Part shown: piece after piece, positions 52,684 through 61,776 of the stretch
Position numbering within the stretch: position 1 is the first letter of the stretch
How the letters are laid out: every line of letters begins with the position of its first letter
NCBI RefSeq assembly: GCF_000758725.1
Contig: NZ_CP009428.1
Span: 1,798,001 to 1,862,000 of the forward strand
Direction: 5' to 3'
From: Paenibacillus odorifer
GTDB taxonomy: Bacteria > Bacillota > Bacilli > Paenibacillales > Paenibacillaceae
DNA: 64,000 nucleotides
Program-made: the position numbers and the translations under genes
The notes under the pieces: generated by a model
Told to the model about the DNA's origin: nothing
Database searches by the model: none
Seen by the model: only the letters and a program-made list of their open reading frames with translations

Positions 52684-54051
52684 ATGAAAAAAGGCAAAAC
52701 AATGATGGGCTTGATGGCACTAACACTTGTGGCGGGATTGTTTAGCGGTTGTTCCTCAAACAACAACACTAACAATGAAGCTGCTAAAAACACAGGAAAC
52801 AATGGTTCTTCAGCAGAGGCAACTGCTCCAGCTGATGGTACAGCAGCCAAGGATATCAAAGGGGATATCACAGTCATAACGCAAAGAACAGATATTGTTG
52901 ATACCGTATTCAAAGAGTATGCGGCTAAATTCAATGAGAAATATCCTGATGTAAAGGTGAACTTTGAAGCGCTAGCTACTTACGAAGACCAAATTAAAAT
53001 TCGTATGAGCACTAGTGATTATGGCGACGTTCTTTTGTTACCTACTAGCATAGCTGTAAAAGATATTCCTGATTTCTTCGAACCTCTTGGCAAGCTCGAA
53101 GAAATGAGCAAACAATACACAGGGCTGGAAGAACGTGCAGTAGACGGAGTTGCCTATGGTATTCCGATGACCATCAACTTTAACGGGATTATTTATAACA
53201 AACAAGTCTTCAAAGATGCCGGAATTACAGAGGTTCCCAAAACCCCTGAACAATTCTTGACTGCCCTGCAGACTATTAAAGACAAAACACAAGCTGTTCC
53301 TCTTTACACAAATTACGCAGCAGGCTGGACATTGACGCAATGGGAAGCGGATCTGGCTACAGTAGCTGGTGACCGTGATTATGTAAACATTGCTCAAGTG
53401 GCTAGCGACGACAACTATGTAGCGGGTCAACCACACTATGAATTGTACAAAATTCTGTACGATGCAGCACAAAAAGGTTTGATTGAAGAAGATCCAACTA
53501 CAACAGACTGGGAATCTTCCAAAGCTGATCTAGCCAACGGAAAAATTGGGACTATGGTGCTTGGATCTTGGGCGATTGGCCAAATCAAAGGCCTGGCTAC
53601 AAATCCAGACGATGTTGGATTTATGCCTTTCCCAACCAATGCGGATAAAATCCTTGTGCCGCTTGCTGGTGACTACAATCTGGGTGTCAGCATTCACAGT
53701 AAGAACAAAGAAGCTGCTAGAGCTTGGGTGGATTGGTTCATCAACGAATCTAATTACCCTACAACTGAAGGCGGCGGTATGAGCCCGGCTATCGGTGCAG
53801 AGCTTCCAGAAATCCTGAAACAATATGAAGGTACAGATGTAACCTTTGATACTCTTGCTCCTGCTAAAGCTGGTGAAGAAGGCTGGTCTGATGAAATCGA
53901 CAAACAAGCTGAGATCGGTGCTTGGCAGCCAGACTTCAAGAAACGGATTATTGAAGCAGCGATTGGCAACAGAAAAGAATCCTATGATGACATCATGAAA
54001 GACCTGAACGACAAGTGGAAAGCCGCTCGCGCTAAAGTCACAGCACAGTAA
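52684..54051 (+). CDS. Sugar ABC substrate-binding lipoprotein (mannooligosaccharide, inferred)
   Basis: This 455-residue family 1 solute-binding lipoprotein has a signal peptide with lipobox LFSGC (Cys ~23), an Asn/Ala-rich linker (~25-55) and the binding domain (ITVITQRTDIVDTVFKEYAAKF, GDVLLLPTSI, YGIPMTINFNGIIYNKQVF, GTMVLGSWAIGQIKG). It starts at ATG 52684 after GAGAGGGG. It feeds the permeases at 54180 and 55065. No ATPase is encoded here, so a shared MsmX-type subunit is expected. Cargo is inferred from the enzymes around it. It is a paralogue of the kinase-linked lipoprotein at 43448. Confidence 0.9.
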   Translation: MKKGKTMMGLMALTLVAGLFSGCSSNNNTNNEAAKNTGNNGSSAEATAPADGTAAKDIKGDITVITQRTDIVDTVFKEYAAKFNEKYPDVKVNFEALATYEDQIKIRMSTSDYGDVLLLPTSIAVKDIPDFFEPLGKLEEMSKQYTGLEERAVDGVAYGIPMTINFNGIIYNKQVFKDAGITEVPKTPEQFLTALQTIKDKTQAVPLYTNYAAGWTLTQWEADLATVAGDRDYVNIAQVASDDNYVAGQPHYELYKILYDAAQKGLIEEDPTTTDWESSKADLANGKIGTMVLGSWAIGQIKGLATNPDDVGFMPFPTNADKILVPLAGDYNLGVSIHSKNKEAARAWVDWFINESNYPTTEGGGMSPAIGAELPEILKQYEGTDVTFDTLAPAKAGEEGWSDEIDKQAEIGAWQPDFKKRIIEAAIGNRKESYDDIMKDLNDKWKAARAKVTAQ

Positions 54052-54084
54052 CAACTATAAGCTTCTTAGATGCTATAGGCGGTA

Positions 54085-54128
54085 GTGAATGTGGGAGGGG
54101 ATATGCTAACAAGCATTTCCCCCTTCAC
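54085..54128 (+). other. Intercistronic hairpin after the binding-protein gene
   Basis: GTGAATGTGGGAGGGGA pairs imperfectly with TCCCCCTTCAC, with ATGCT/AGCAT at the tip; no T-run. It sits at the same place in the operon as the 14749 hairpin of the arabinan importer. Confidence 0.55.
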
Positions 54129-54179
54129 ATTTAAACGAGTCTTAAATAAATGAGGATGCTTTTTCTGGAGGTGTATCGG

Positions 54180-55061
54180 GTGTTTAAGTTTTCAAATTTG
54201 AGCTATAAAAATCAAAGAATCGCTATCATCATCTTATTCTCATTAGTGCCGATATTATTGCTGCTCACATTCGCTTATTATCCAGTCATCAGTATGTTTC
54301 GGTACAGCTTCACCAGTTGGAATGGATTGAGCAAAAATATGGAATATGTCGGTTTAGAAAACTACAAGACCATTTTTACAAAACCTGAGTATTTTTCTGT
54401 GTTTAAGGTCAGCTTGTATTATTTCTTTACCACTTTTATCCAGATGGCACTTGCTTTGTATTTTGCAACCATCTTAAGCTTTAGTGTTCGCATGAAAAAC
54501 TTGTTTAAAGGGATTTTGTTCTTCCCGACCTTGCTAAACGGTGTAGCGATCGGTTTTATCTTTCTCTTCTTCTTCAAACCAGATGGAACGCTAGATACGA
54601 TTCTTAATCTGATTGGGCTTGGCAGTCTGCAGCAGAAGTGGCTTCTGAATCCTAATTTGATTAACTTCTCGCTCGCAGGTGCATCACTGTGGAGATACAT
54701 GGGAATGAACTTCCTGATTTTCCTTGGAGCTATTTCTTCTATCGGTAAGGATATCTATGAGGCCGCTGAAATTGACGGTGCAAACAGATGGCATCAGTTT
54801 ATGCATATTATTTTGCCAAGCATTAAACGTATTCTGCAATTGAACTTGATTCTTGCGGTTAGTGGCGCCATTGGGGTATTCGAAATTCCATACGTCATGA
54901 CAGGCGGATCAAACGGAAGTAGTACATTCGTTATTCAGACGGTCGATGTAGCTTTCAAATACAGCAAGGTTGGTTTGGCATCGGCGATGGCCGTGGTATT
55001 GCTGGGTATTGTTATCATAGTTACTATTTTGCAGCGCGTTCTGATCAAGGAGGAGAAATAA
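54180..55061 (+). CDS. Sugar ABC transporter permease (MalF/LacF type)
   Basis: This 293-residue protein has six hydrophobic segments and the EAA loop IYEAAEIDGANRWHQFMHIILPSIKR, followed by IPYVMTGGSNGSS. GTG 54180 is chosen because TGGAGG ends 8 bases before; the in-frame ATG at 54150 has no ribosome site. It is the first membrane half of the importer in the mannan cluster, downstream of the hairpin at 54085. Two bases separate its stop from the next start region (55065), indicating coupling. Confidence 0.92.
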   Translation: MFKFSNLSYKNQRIAIIILFSLVPILLLLTFAYYPVISMFRYSFTSWNGLSKNMEYVGLENYKTIFTKPEYFSVFKVSLYYFFTTFIQMALALYFATILSFSVRMKNLFKGILFFPTLLNGVAIGFIFLFFFKPDGTLDTILNLIGLGSLQQKWLLNPNLINFSLAGASLWRYMGMNFLIFLGAISSIGKDIYEAAEIDGANRWHQFMHIILPSIKRILQLNLILAVSGAIGVFEIPYVMTGGSNGSSTFVIQTVDVAFKYSKVGLASAMAVVLLGIVIIVTILQRVLIKEEK

Positions 55062-55064
55062 ACT

Positions 55065-55898
55065 ATGCATTCTGTAAAATATACCACTGCTAGTATATTC
55101 AAATATCTCACCTTGATTTTGGGAGCACTTGTAGCTTTGATACCTATCGTGGTCGTGTTTTTCGCTTCATTAAAGACCGGAACGGAATATGCTTCTACCG
55201 GACCGTTAACGCTGCCAGAGAATTGGTTGAATTTCTCCAACTACACAAAGGCTTTTGTAGACGGGAAAATGCTGCTCGGTTTTAAAAATACTGTCATTAT
55301 CGTTGTGATTTCTATTGCGGGTGCCACGTTGACGGGTTCGATGATGGCTTATATTTTATCGCGCTTCAAATTTAAAGGCAGTAAGATCCTAATTAGTATG
55401 TTCCTGATTGCTACTCTGATTCCAGGCGTAACTACACAAGTGGCTACTTTCCAAATCATCAATCACTTGGGATTATTTAATACCAGATGGGCGCCAATCG
55501 TTATGTACTTGGGCACGGATATTATCGCTGTTTATATCTTCATGCAGTTTTTGGATTCGATCTCCGAGTCACTGGATGAATCCGCGATGCTGGACGGAGC
55601 TTCGTATTGGACGATTTATTGGAGAATTATTTTGCCATTGTTGAAGCCGGCGATTGTAACTGTAGTGATCGTGAAGGGTGTTAATATTTATAACGATTTT
55701 TACACCCCTTTCCTTTATATGCCGAAAACAGATCTGCAAACGATCTCCACAGCACTCTTTAAGTTTAAAGGTCCATATGGATCGCAGTGGGAAGTAATAT
55801 GTGCGGCGATTATGATCGCAATTATACCTACATTGGTTGTGTTTACCGCCTTGCAAAAATATATCTACAATGGTTTTTCGCAAGGTTCTGTAAAGTGA
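55065..55898 (+). CDS. Sugar ABC transporter permease (MalG/LacG type)
   Basis: This 277-residue protein has six hydrophobic segments, the EAA motif LDESAMLDGASYWTIYWRIILPLLKP and the C-terminal ALQKYIYNGFSQGSVKG-like end common to CUT1 MalG-type permeases. It starts at ATG 55065 after AGGAGGAG and completes the importer with the 54180 protein. The GH130 gene follows after 76 bases. Confidence 0.92.
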   Translation: MHSVKYTTASIFKYLTLILGALVALIPIVVVFFASLKTGTEYASTGPLTLPENWLNFSNYTKAFVDGKMLLGFKNTVIIVVISIAGATLTGSMMAYILSRFKFKGSKILISMFLIATLIPGVTTQVATFQIINHLGLFNTRWAPIVMYLGTDIIAVYIFMQFLDSISESLDESAMLDGASYWTIYWRIILPLLKPAIVTVVIVKGVNIYNDFYTPFLYMPKTDLQTISTALFKFKGPYGSQWEVICAAIMIAIIPTLVVFTALQKYIYNGFSQGSVK

Positions 55899-55974
55899 GC
55901 TCAACAGTAAATTTAATAACAGTACTAGATAAAATAGCATACTGAAAAGTTGCATACATTTGGAGGGAATACTA

Positions 55975-57006
55975 ATGAGTGAAGTAAAATTGGTTGGAGC
56001 AAGTGCAATTAACATCCCGAACATGCCTTGGCAAGAAAAGCCTGCTGGCTACGAGAATCCGATTTGGAGACATAATGATAACCCGGTTATCAAAAGAAAT
56101 CCTGCAAAAGGTGTAGCCCGTATTTTCAATAGTGCGGTTGCTGCGTATGAAGGCAGTTTTATTGGTGTATTTCGTGTAGAAGATAACACGACTCGTCCGC
56201 ATCTGCGTATGGGACATAGTGTGGATGGTTTGGATTGGAAAATCGATGATGAGCCGATCCGATTTATAGATGAAGAAGGTAATCCTTATCAGCCGCGTTA
56301 TGCTTACGATCCACGTCTGGTGAAGGTTGAAGATACATTTTATATTATCTGGTGTACAGATTTCTACGGCGCAGCTATTGGTGTAGCTAAAACACAAGAT
56401 TTCAAAACATTTATCAGCTTGGAAAACCCATTCCTGCCATTCAACAGGAACGGCGTACTGTTCCCTAGAAAAATCAACAATAACTTCGTGATGTTGTCCC
56501 GTCCAAGTGACAGTGGCCATACGCCATTTGGTGATGTGTTCCTTAGTGAGAGCCCTGACTTCGTATATTGGGGAAAACACCGCCATGTAATGACCAAGGG
56601 TGGTCAAGGCTGGTGGCAAAGTGTCAAAATTGGTGGCGGACCAGCGCCGATTGAAACTACTGAAGGCTGGTTGATGTTCTACCATGGCGTAACTGGAACC
56701 TGCAACGGTCTTGTGTATAGCATGGGGGCGGTTATTTTGGATATCAATGAGCCCTCAAAAGTAAAATATCGCTCGAAAAACTTTGTATTAACGCCAGAAG
56801 AATGGTATGAGGAAAGAGGTTTTGTGAATAACGTCCTGTTCCCATGTGCCACACTGCATGATGCAGAAACCGGCCATATCGCCATTTATTATGGCGCTGC
56901 TGATACTTATGTAGGCGTTGCTTATACAACGGTTAATGAAATCGTCAACTATGTCATCGAAACTCATGAAGAGGTTGGCGATGATGCAGGTTTAGGCAAA
57001 ATCTAG
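55975..57006 (+). CDS. GH130_2 beta-1,4-mannooligosaccharide phosphorylase
   Basis: This 343-residue cytoplasmic phosphorylase is a second, distant GH130 member. Signatures: NPAKGVARIFNSAVAAYEGSFIGVFRVED in parts, RYAYDPRLV with the catalytic Asp at about 112, SDSGHTPFGD, KIGGGPAPIETTEGWLMFYHGV and IYYGAADTYVGVA. It removes mannose from beta-1,4-mannooligosaccharides as mannose 1-phosphate. The ATG at 55975 follows TGGAGGG; an in-frame ATG at 55960 overlaps that site. Having both GH130_1 and GH130_2 with an epimerase points to complete phosphorolytic use of (gluco)mannan oligosaccharides, sparing ATP. Confidence 0.92.
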   Translation: MSEVKLVGASAINIPNMPWQEKPAGYENPIWRHNDNPVIKRNPAKGVARIFNSAVAAYEGSFIGVFRVEDNTTRPHLRMGHSVDGLDWKIDDEPIRFIDEEGNPYQPRYAYDPRLVKVEDTFYIIWCTDFYGAAIGVAKTQDFKTFISLENPFLPFNRNGVLFPRKINNNFVMLSRPSDSGHTPFGDVFLSESPDFVYWGKHRHVMTKGGQGWWQSVKIGGGPAPIETTEGWLMFYHGVTGTCNGLVYSMGAVILDINEPSKVKYRSKNFVLTPEEWYEERGFVNNVLFPCATLHDAETGHIAIYYGAADTYVGVAYTTVNEIVNYVIETHEEVGDDAGLGKI

Positions 57007-57136
57007 TTGGACTTAATAACCTATATTTGCAGAGAGCTTGCTTGTCCGGAGAATTGCGTAGCGTAGAGTTCGAAAGAAGTGTTGGGATTGGTGTTGTTAA
57101 GTGTGCTCAGTGCGGAGGTTGCCATGTGCGGCCTCC

Positions 57137-57163
57137 GTTCTGTTGCAGAATGTGCAACAGAAC
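57137..57163. repeat. Perfect 11-bp-stem hairpin after the GH130_2 gene
   Basis: GTTCTGTTGCA (57137-57147) and TGCAACAGAAC (57153-57163) form a perfect stem with a 5-nt loop. A weaker GCGGAGG/CCTCCG pairing surrounds the preceding bases. There is no T-run, so termination is uncertain; it may instead be the first member of the palindromic repeats that follow. Confidence 0.6.
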
Positions 57164-57285
57164 AACTCAATATTGCTTGTAATAGATAAGTAGCAGGTGA
57201 GGGGGAATTCGTCTCTGTTGGCGGCTTTGTCAGTCTGTTGCTTAGTTACTCTGTGGCTTGGTTACTCCATGGCTTTGCTACTCAA

Positions 57286-57483
57286 TGGCTCTAACGTAAA
57301 TAGTTGCACTCTGTGCACTTAAACTAACATTTCTTTGGTTACTAGGTGATATAGTTGCACTTTGTGCAACTGTATCAGCCAAGTAACCTTCAAAAGCTCC
57401 TTTTAATGTTTTTTAGTTGTACAAAGTGCAACTAAAAGGGGAAAAAGACATATTCCGCTGTAATAGCTGCACAAAGTGCAACT
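57286..57483. repeat. Palindrome-rich repeat unit 1 (about 200 bp)
   Basis: The unit begins near GGCTCTAACGTAAATAG and contains four TTGCAC-NNN-GTGCAA-type palindromes. A long hairpin is centred on the second: GGTTACT, TGATATAGTTGCAC, loop, GTGCAACTGTATCA, AGTAACC. Units 2 and 3 follow the same order with few differences. Confidence 0.8.
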
Positions 57484-57486
57484 CTA

Positions 57487-57684
57487 TGGCTCTGACGTAA
57501 ATAGTTGCACTTTGTGCACTTAAACTAACATTTCTTTGGTTACTAGGCGATATAATTGCACTTCGTGCAACTATATCAGCCAAGTAACCTCCAAAAGCTC
57601 CTTTTGCCGTTTTTTAGCTGTACAAAGTGCAACTAAGAGAGAAAACACACATATTCAGCTGTAATAGCTGCACAAAGTGCAACT
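57487..57684. repeat. Palindrome-rich repeat unit 2
   Basis: Same order of elements as unit 1, offset by 201 bases, e.g. GACGTAAATAGTTGCACT, TCTTTGGTTACTAGGCGAT, CAGCCAAGTAACCTCC, GCACAAAGTGCAACT. Units 1 and 2 are nearly head to tail. Confidence 0.8.
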
Positions 57685-57715
57685 ATCCAGCCAGAAGCTG
57701 TTACTGTGCCGATTA

Positions 57716-58075
57716 TAAAGAAGTTAATGGGCAAGGTGGAAAATGTGGGTGTTGTGGAGGTAAGAGGAAGATAGCGGATAAGTGGAATGTGAGTGGTTGT
57801 AGAGGTAATAAGAAGGTAGTAGGTACGTGGAGTGTGATTAGTTGTGGAGGTAATAAGAAGATAGCGGATAAGTGGAATGTGAGTAGTTGTAGAGGTAATA
57901 AGAAGGTAGTTGGTACGTGGAATATGATTAGTTGTAGAAGTAATAAGAAGATAGCGGATAAGTGGAATGTGAGGGGTTGTAGAGGTAAAAAGAAGGTTAT
58001 AGGCACGTAGAATATGATTAGTTGTGAAGGTAATAGGCAAGCAGCGAGTGAGTGGTGAATGTGGATCTGTTGGTG
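57716..58075. repeat. Eight exact-length 45-bp tandem units (minisatellite)
   Basis: Units start at 57716, 57761, 57806, 57851, 57896, 57941, 57986 and 58031, each exactly 45 bases with no insertion or deletion; the outer two are diverged. Types alternate (GATAGCGGATAAGTGG and GGTAGTAGGTACGTGG), making a 90-bp higher-order period. One frame is open from a GTG at 57627 to a TAG at 58010 (15-residue units like NKKIADKWNVSSCRG), and the other strand is open too, which is what a repeat without stops gives; no ribosome site is present, so I do not call a gene. Confidence 0.82.
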
Positions 58076-58105
58076 ATTCTGCTACTCTGTTGCTTAGTTA
58101 CTCTA

Positions 58106-58304
58106 GGACTTCGACGTAAATAGTTGCACTCTGTGCACTTAAACTAACATTTCTTTGGTTACTAGGCGATATAATTGCACTTCGTGCAACTATATCAGCC
58201 AAGTAACCTCCAAAAGCTCCTTTTACTGTTTTTTAGTTGTACAAAGTGCAACTAAGAGGAAAACACACATATTCAGCTGAAATATAGCTGCACAAAGTGC
58301 AACT
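58106..58304. repeat. Palindrome-rich repeat unit 3
   Basis: Third copy, 619 bases after unit 2, with the same palindromes; even its upstream flank (TCTGTTGCTTAGTTACTCT) repeats the flank of unit 1. The minisatellite lies between units 2 and 3. The rest of the 1.5-kb gap shows no gene. Confidence 0.8.
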
Positions 58305-58407
58305 ATCCAGCCTCGGAGCTGCAATTAAACTATTCAGTCGCAGAAAACGCAACTAACCCATCCCACTATCCCGTCCCACTATCCCATCGCAAATATCCAT
58401 ACACCAA

Positions 58408-58436
58408 CGGAAAACCCATATTGGGTTTTCCGTTTC
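58408..58436. terminator. Hairpin, possible terminator, before the CE7 gene
   Basis: CGGAAAACCC (58408-58417) pairs perfectly with GGGTTTTCCG (58423-58432), followed by TTTCT. It would end any transcript coming through the repeat region. Confidence 0.65.
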
Positions 58437-58523
58437 TATCTAGCATAGTAACTGTAACGATGCTTCGCGGTTACGAACAGTAAGCGAACAATATCGTTAC
58501 ATAACTTAAGGAGGAACAATATT

Positions 58524-59486
58524 TTGGGAAGCGACATGAATTTGTCACAGTTAAAGGAATATAACGGAAGTAGTCCAAAGCCGGGTGATTTCGAGCAGTT
58601 TTGGGAGCGGGCATTACGTGATCTGGATGCACAGCCGCTGGATTATGAGCTGGAGCCGGCGGAGTTTGTCAGTGAGCTTGCGGAGTGTTTCCATTTGTAT
58701 TTTACCGGAGTTGGCGGTGCAAGAATCCATTGCAAATATGTAAGACCGAAGAAAAACGTACATAAAAAAGGCCCCGGTCTAGTGATGTTCCATGGGTACT
58801 CCTGTGACAGCGGGGATTGGATGGAGAAGGTGGCTTATGCTGCCCACGGGATTAGCGTCCTGGCGATGGATTGTCGCGGACAGGGCGGCCTCTCCGAAGA
58901 TAATCTTACCGTAAAGGGCACCACGATACGTGGACATATCATTCGAGGGATGGATGATCCTAATCCATATAACCTTTATTATCGCAATGTGTTTTTGGAT
59001 ACGGCACAGACTGCCCGAGTTCTGATGTCTATGGATGAAGTTGATCCTGAGCGTGTAGGTGCCTTTGGACTATCTCAAGGTGGAGCGCTGACTGTCGCTT
59101 GTGCAGCATTAGAGCCTCGCTTAAAAATAGCCTTGCCTGTGTATCCCTTCCTTTCAGATTATAAACGTGCTTGGGAACTGGATATTACCACCTCAGCTTA
59201 TGAGGAGATCAACTATTATTTCCGGTTTTTTGATCCCCATCATTTGCGTGAGGATGAGATTTTTAATAGGCTCGGCTATATCGATATTCAGAATCTTGCG
59301 GAAAGAATTCAGGCTAAAGTACTGTGGGTTACCGGGTTATCCGATACGATTTGTCCACCTTCAACTCAATTTGCCGCATACAATAAAATACTAGCGTCCA
59401 AAGAGCTTATGGTTTATTATGAGTACGGTCATGAGTATTTACCATATCTTGCCGATCGGGCGTTGGAATTGTTCATGACCTTGTAA
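58524..59486 (+). CDS. CE7 acetyl esterase (acetylxylan esterase/cephalosporin-C deacetylase type)
   Basis: This 320-residue alpha/beta hydrolase removes acetyl groups from short oligosaccharides. The CE7 triad is clear: Ser184 in GLSQGG, Asp274 in GLSDTICPP and His303 in YGHEYLP, with oxyanion-hole region [11 protein letters not shown] and the RGQGG block; these numbers agree closely with the Thermotoga enzyme. No signal peptide, so it acts inside the cell. Plant glucomannan is acetylated, so a role in deacetylating imported mannooligosaccharides fits the cluster, but xylooligosaccharides are equally good substrates for the family. TTG 58524 is chosen, 9 bases after AAGGAGG; the ATG at 58536 is too far. 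Confidence 0.9.
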   Translation: MGSDMNLSQLKEYNGSSPKPGDFEQFWERALRDLDAQPLDYELEPAEFVSELAECFHLYFTGVGGARIHCKYVRPKKNVHKKGPGLVMFHGYSCDSGDWMEKVAYAAHGISVLAMDCRGQGGLSEDNLTVKGTTIRGHIIRGMDDPNPYNLYYRNVFLDTAQTARVLMSMDEVDPERVGAFGLSQGGALTVACAALEPRLKIALPVYPFLSDYKRAWELDITTSAYEEINYYFRFFDPHHLREDEIFNRLGYIDIQNLAERIQAKVLWVTGLSDTICPPSTQFAAYNKILASKELMVYYEYGHEYLPYLADRALELFMTL

Positions 59487-59533
59487 GAGATAAGCCAGCA
59501 GGCATAACTGAAGACAACGGTGGTGAACAATTG

Positions 59534-61606
59534 ATGAAGTCGCAAGCAAAAAAAGAAAAGGCGCATTTCCAGCTGCACCCTGCCAAATCGATTGGGGTGC
59601 GGCTTTTTCTCATCTTCTTCATCTCAACAATGGTGCTCGTTCTCTCACTTGGCTACATTTCCTATTCCGTAGCTGAGCAAACGATCGAGAATAACGCGCT
59701 GTCAGCCAATCAACAGACAGTCGTCCAAGCTGCAGAGAAGTTTGATGTTGAATTATTGCGTTATGAGGACGGCCTAGGAAGAATTCTTTACAACAATGAG
59801 ATTCAGGATGCACTCAAACAAGGGAATAATCCCACTACAAGTAATGAGGAACGTAATTTGCAGTCTAACCAGATTAGCGCCGAGCTGAATGCCTGGCTGA
59901 CCGCATCAAAGGGGGTAGAAGCTGTATACCTCATCCCGATGAATCAGGAAGTCCCCACTTCTTCAGCGGGATCAAAAGACAACGCTTTTATCAAGGAATT
60001 CAGAGAATCATCATGGTTCAAGCAGCTTGAAGAGGAACCACAAACACTGTGGATTCCCCGGACAGTACAAGAACAAGAAGGAAATACTTCGGGTATGTTT
60101 CATTTGGCACAATCGATAGCTGGGGATACACAAAGCCCGGGATACATAATTATCTGTGATATTAGAATTAGTGAATTAGAAAATCAGCTTCGTAAAGTTG
60201 ATCTCGGACCCAGCTCTTACATGCAATTGCTGACGGATAAGGATGAATTGATCGCATCGTCCCAGCAAGTAGGAACAGATACTTATCTCAGTCTGGGAGG
60301 GACCCTTCTTCATGGTTTGGAGCATGAGGCGGGGTCATTGCCAACGAAGGATGAGAAAGGGAAATCCATACTAGCTGTGTATGGGACGATGGAAAGCTCC
60401 AGCTGGAGATTGCTTGGTGTTGTTCCGGCTGAGAATCTTACGAAAGACGCACTTCGTATTCTAAAAACTACATATATTATTGTTGCGGTGGCTGCTATTG
60501 TCGCCATTCTAATTGGTTACTGGATGTACAGAATGGTATCCAAGCCCTTGACCCGGCTTAAAGATTTAATGTCTAAGGGGGCAGATGGGAATCTTGGAGT
60601 ACGCACGGAGATTACCTCACGAGATGAAATAGGTCAGTTATCGGGTTCCTTTAATAGGATGATGGAACGGATCACAGAACTGGTTATCCATACTAATGAA
60701 ACGGCTCGAAAGGTAATGGAAACGGCCAATGAACTTAGTGGGGTATCGCGTAAGACAGCGATGGCCGCCAAAGAGATTGCCGCTGCAACAGAAGAAATTG
60801 CCGGAGGTTCAGGCAGCCTGGCTTTGGAGGCGGACCAGGGCAACGAGCTTACGGGGCAAATTTCGGTGCAAATGAACAAAGTGAACTCAGCTACGCATGA
60901 GATGGATCATACCGCACATAGTATCGGCGTGCTTAGTGAAGAAGGTTTTAATGAGTTAAAAGAGCTGCTTGGCAAAACCAATAAGACGGGCGATATGACG
61001 AATAAGCTCGTGTTGAAAGTGAATGAGCTGCAAGACACCACATCATCAGTGATGAAGGTGCTTGATGTTATGCAGAATATTACACAGCAGACGAATATTT
61101 TGTCTCTAAATGCAACGATAGAAGCGGCAAGGGCAGGGGAGTCCGGCCGGGGATTTATGGTAGTGGCCGATGAAATACGCCAGCTTGCAGATCAGTCCAA
61201 AGATTCCATTGCTGTGGTGGCTAATATAACAGACACCATTATGAAGGATATGAACGAGACCGTAGGTGTTCTCTCGGAAGTAGCCCCTCTTTTTAATCAG
61301 CAGGTGACTTCAGTGGAGAGCACTAGCGATATCTTCGTATCTGTACAGGATCAGATGCGTCATTTTATTACACGTTTGGAATCTGTTGCTTTATCGATGG
61401 ATAGCTTGAGCCAATCCCAAAAGGTGCTGTCAAATTCCATGGGCAATATCAGCTCCATTGCAGAGGAATCATCAGCAGCTTCGCAAGAAGTGGCTTCGCT
61501 TAGCGGGGAGCAACAAAGTGTGAGTGATCATTTAGTGGAGCTGTCTGAGCAGCTTGAGCATGCGTCCCGGCAGTTGCAAGAAAAACTGTCCAAGTTTAAT
61601 TTGTAA
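59534..61606 (+). CDS. Methyl-accepting chemotaxis protein, dCache-type (copy 2)
   Basis: This 690-residue chemoreceptor has the layout of the 39132 protein with a shorter N-terminal leader: TM1 (~22-45), Cache-like sensor (~50-305), TM2 (~315-335), HAMP (~337-390) and a signalling domain with the tip [27 protein letters not shown] in parts. The cytoplasmic part is highly similar to copy 1, while the sensor parts are related but more diverged (both have the [22 protein letters not shown] block near TM2). ATG 59534 is used; the codon before it is a TTG in frame. It lies 47 bases after the CE7 gene and may share its transcript. A strong terminator follows. Confidence 0.92.
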   Translation: MKSQAKKEKAHFQLHPAKSIGVRLFLIFFISTMVLVLSLGYISYSVAEQTIENNALSANQQTVVQAAEKFDVELLRYEDGLGRILYNNEIQDALKQGNNPTTSNEERNLQSNQISAELNAWLTASKGVEAVYLIPMNQEVPTSSAGSKDNAFIKEFRESSWFKQLEEEPQTLWIPRTVQEQEGNTSGMFHLAQSIAGDTQSPGYIIICDIRISELENQLRKVDLGPSSYMQLLTDKDELIASSQQVGTDTYLSLGGTLLHGLEHEAGSLPTKDEKGKSILAVYGTMESSSWRLLGVVPAENLTKDALRILKTTYIIVAVAAIVAILIGYWMYRMVSKPLTRLKDLMSKGADGNLGVRTEITSRDEIGQLSGSFNRMMERITELVIHTNETARKVMETANELSGVSRKTAMAAKEIAAATEEIAGGSGSLALEADQGNELTGQISVQMNKVNSATHEMDHTAHSIGVLSEEGFNELKELLGKTNKTGDMTNKLVLKVNELQDTTSSVMKVLDVMQNITQQTNILSLNATIEAARAGESGRGFMVVADEIRQLADQSKDSIAVVANITDTIMKDMNETVGVLSEVAPLFNQQVTSVESTSDIFVSVQDQMRHFITRLESVALSMDSLSQSQKVLSNSMGNISSIAEESSAASQEVASLSGEQQSVSDHLVELSEQLEHASRQLQEKLSKFNL

Positions 61607-61637
61607 CCTTGCATAACCTCAGTAATTATTTTCAATA

Positions 61638-61676
61638 CAAAGACCAGTCTCCAATTATTTGGGACTGGTCTTTGTG
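61638..61676 (+). terminator. Terminator after chemoreceptor 2
   Basis: CAAAGACCAGTC (61638-61649) pairs perfectly with GACTGGTCTTTG (61663-61674), with short inner pairing CC/GG. Confidence 0.85.
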
Positions 61677-61776
61677 CTATTCAAAAGGTTATAAAATAGC
61701 TAACTAAGCATGAGTGTAAATAATCCAGCGGGTGGGACATAATAAAGGCTATGAACGTCAGTCAGGAGGAATGGGA

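Noticed and set aside
57627..58010. ORF of 127 residues with 15-residue repeats (and reverse-strand ORFs of 97 and 135 residues)
   Set aside because: The start GTG is part of a palindromic repeat, no ribosome site is present, and openness on both strands follows from a stop-free 45-bp tandem unit.
57286..58304. CRISPR array
   Set aside because: The repeats are either about 200 bp or directly adjoining 45-bp units; there are no unique spacers of constant length and no cas genes.
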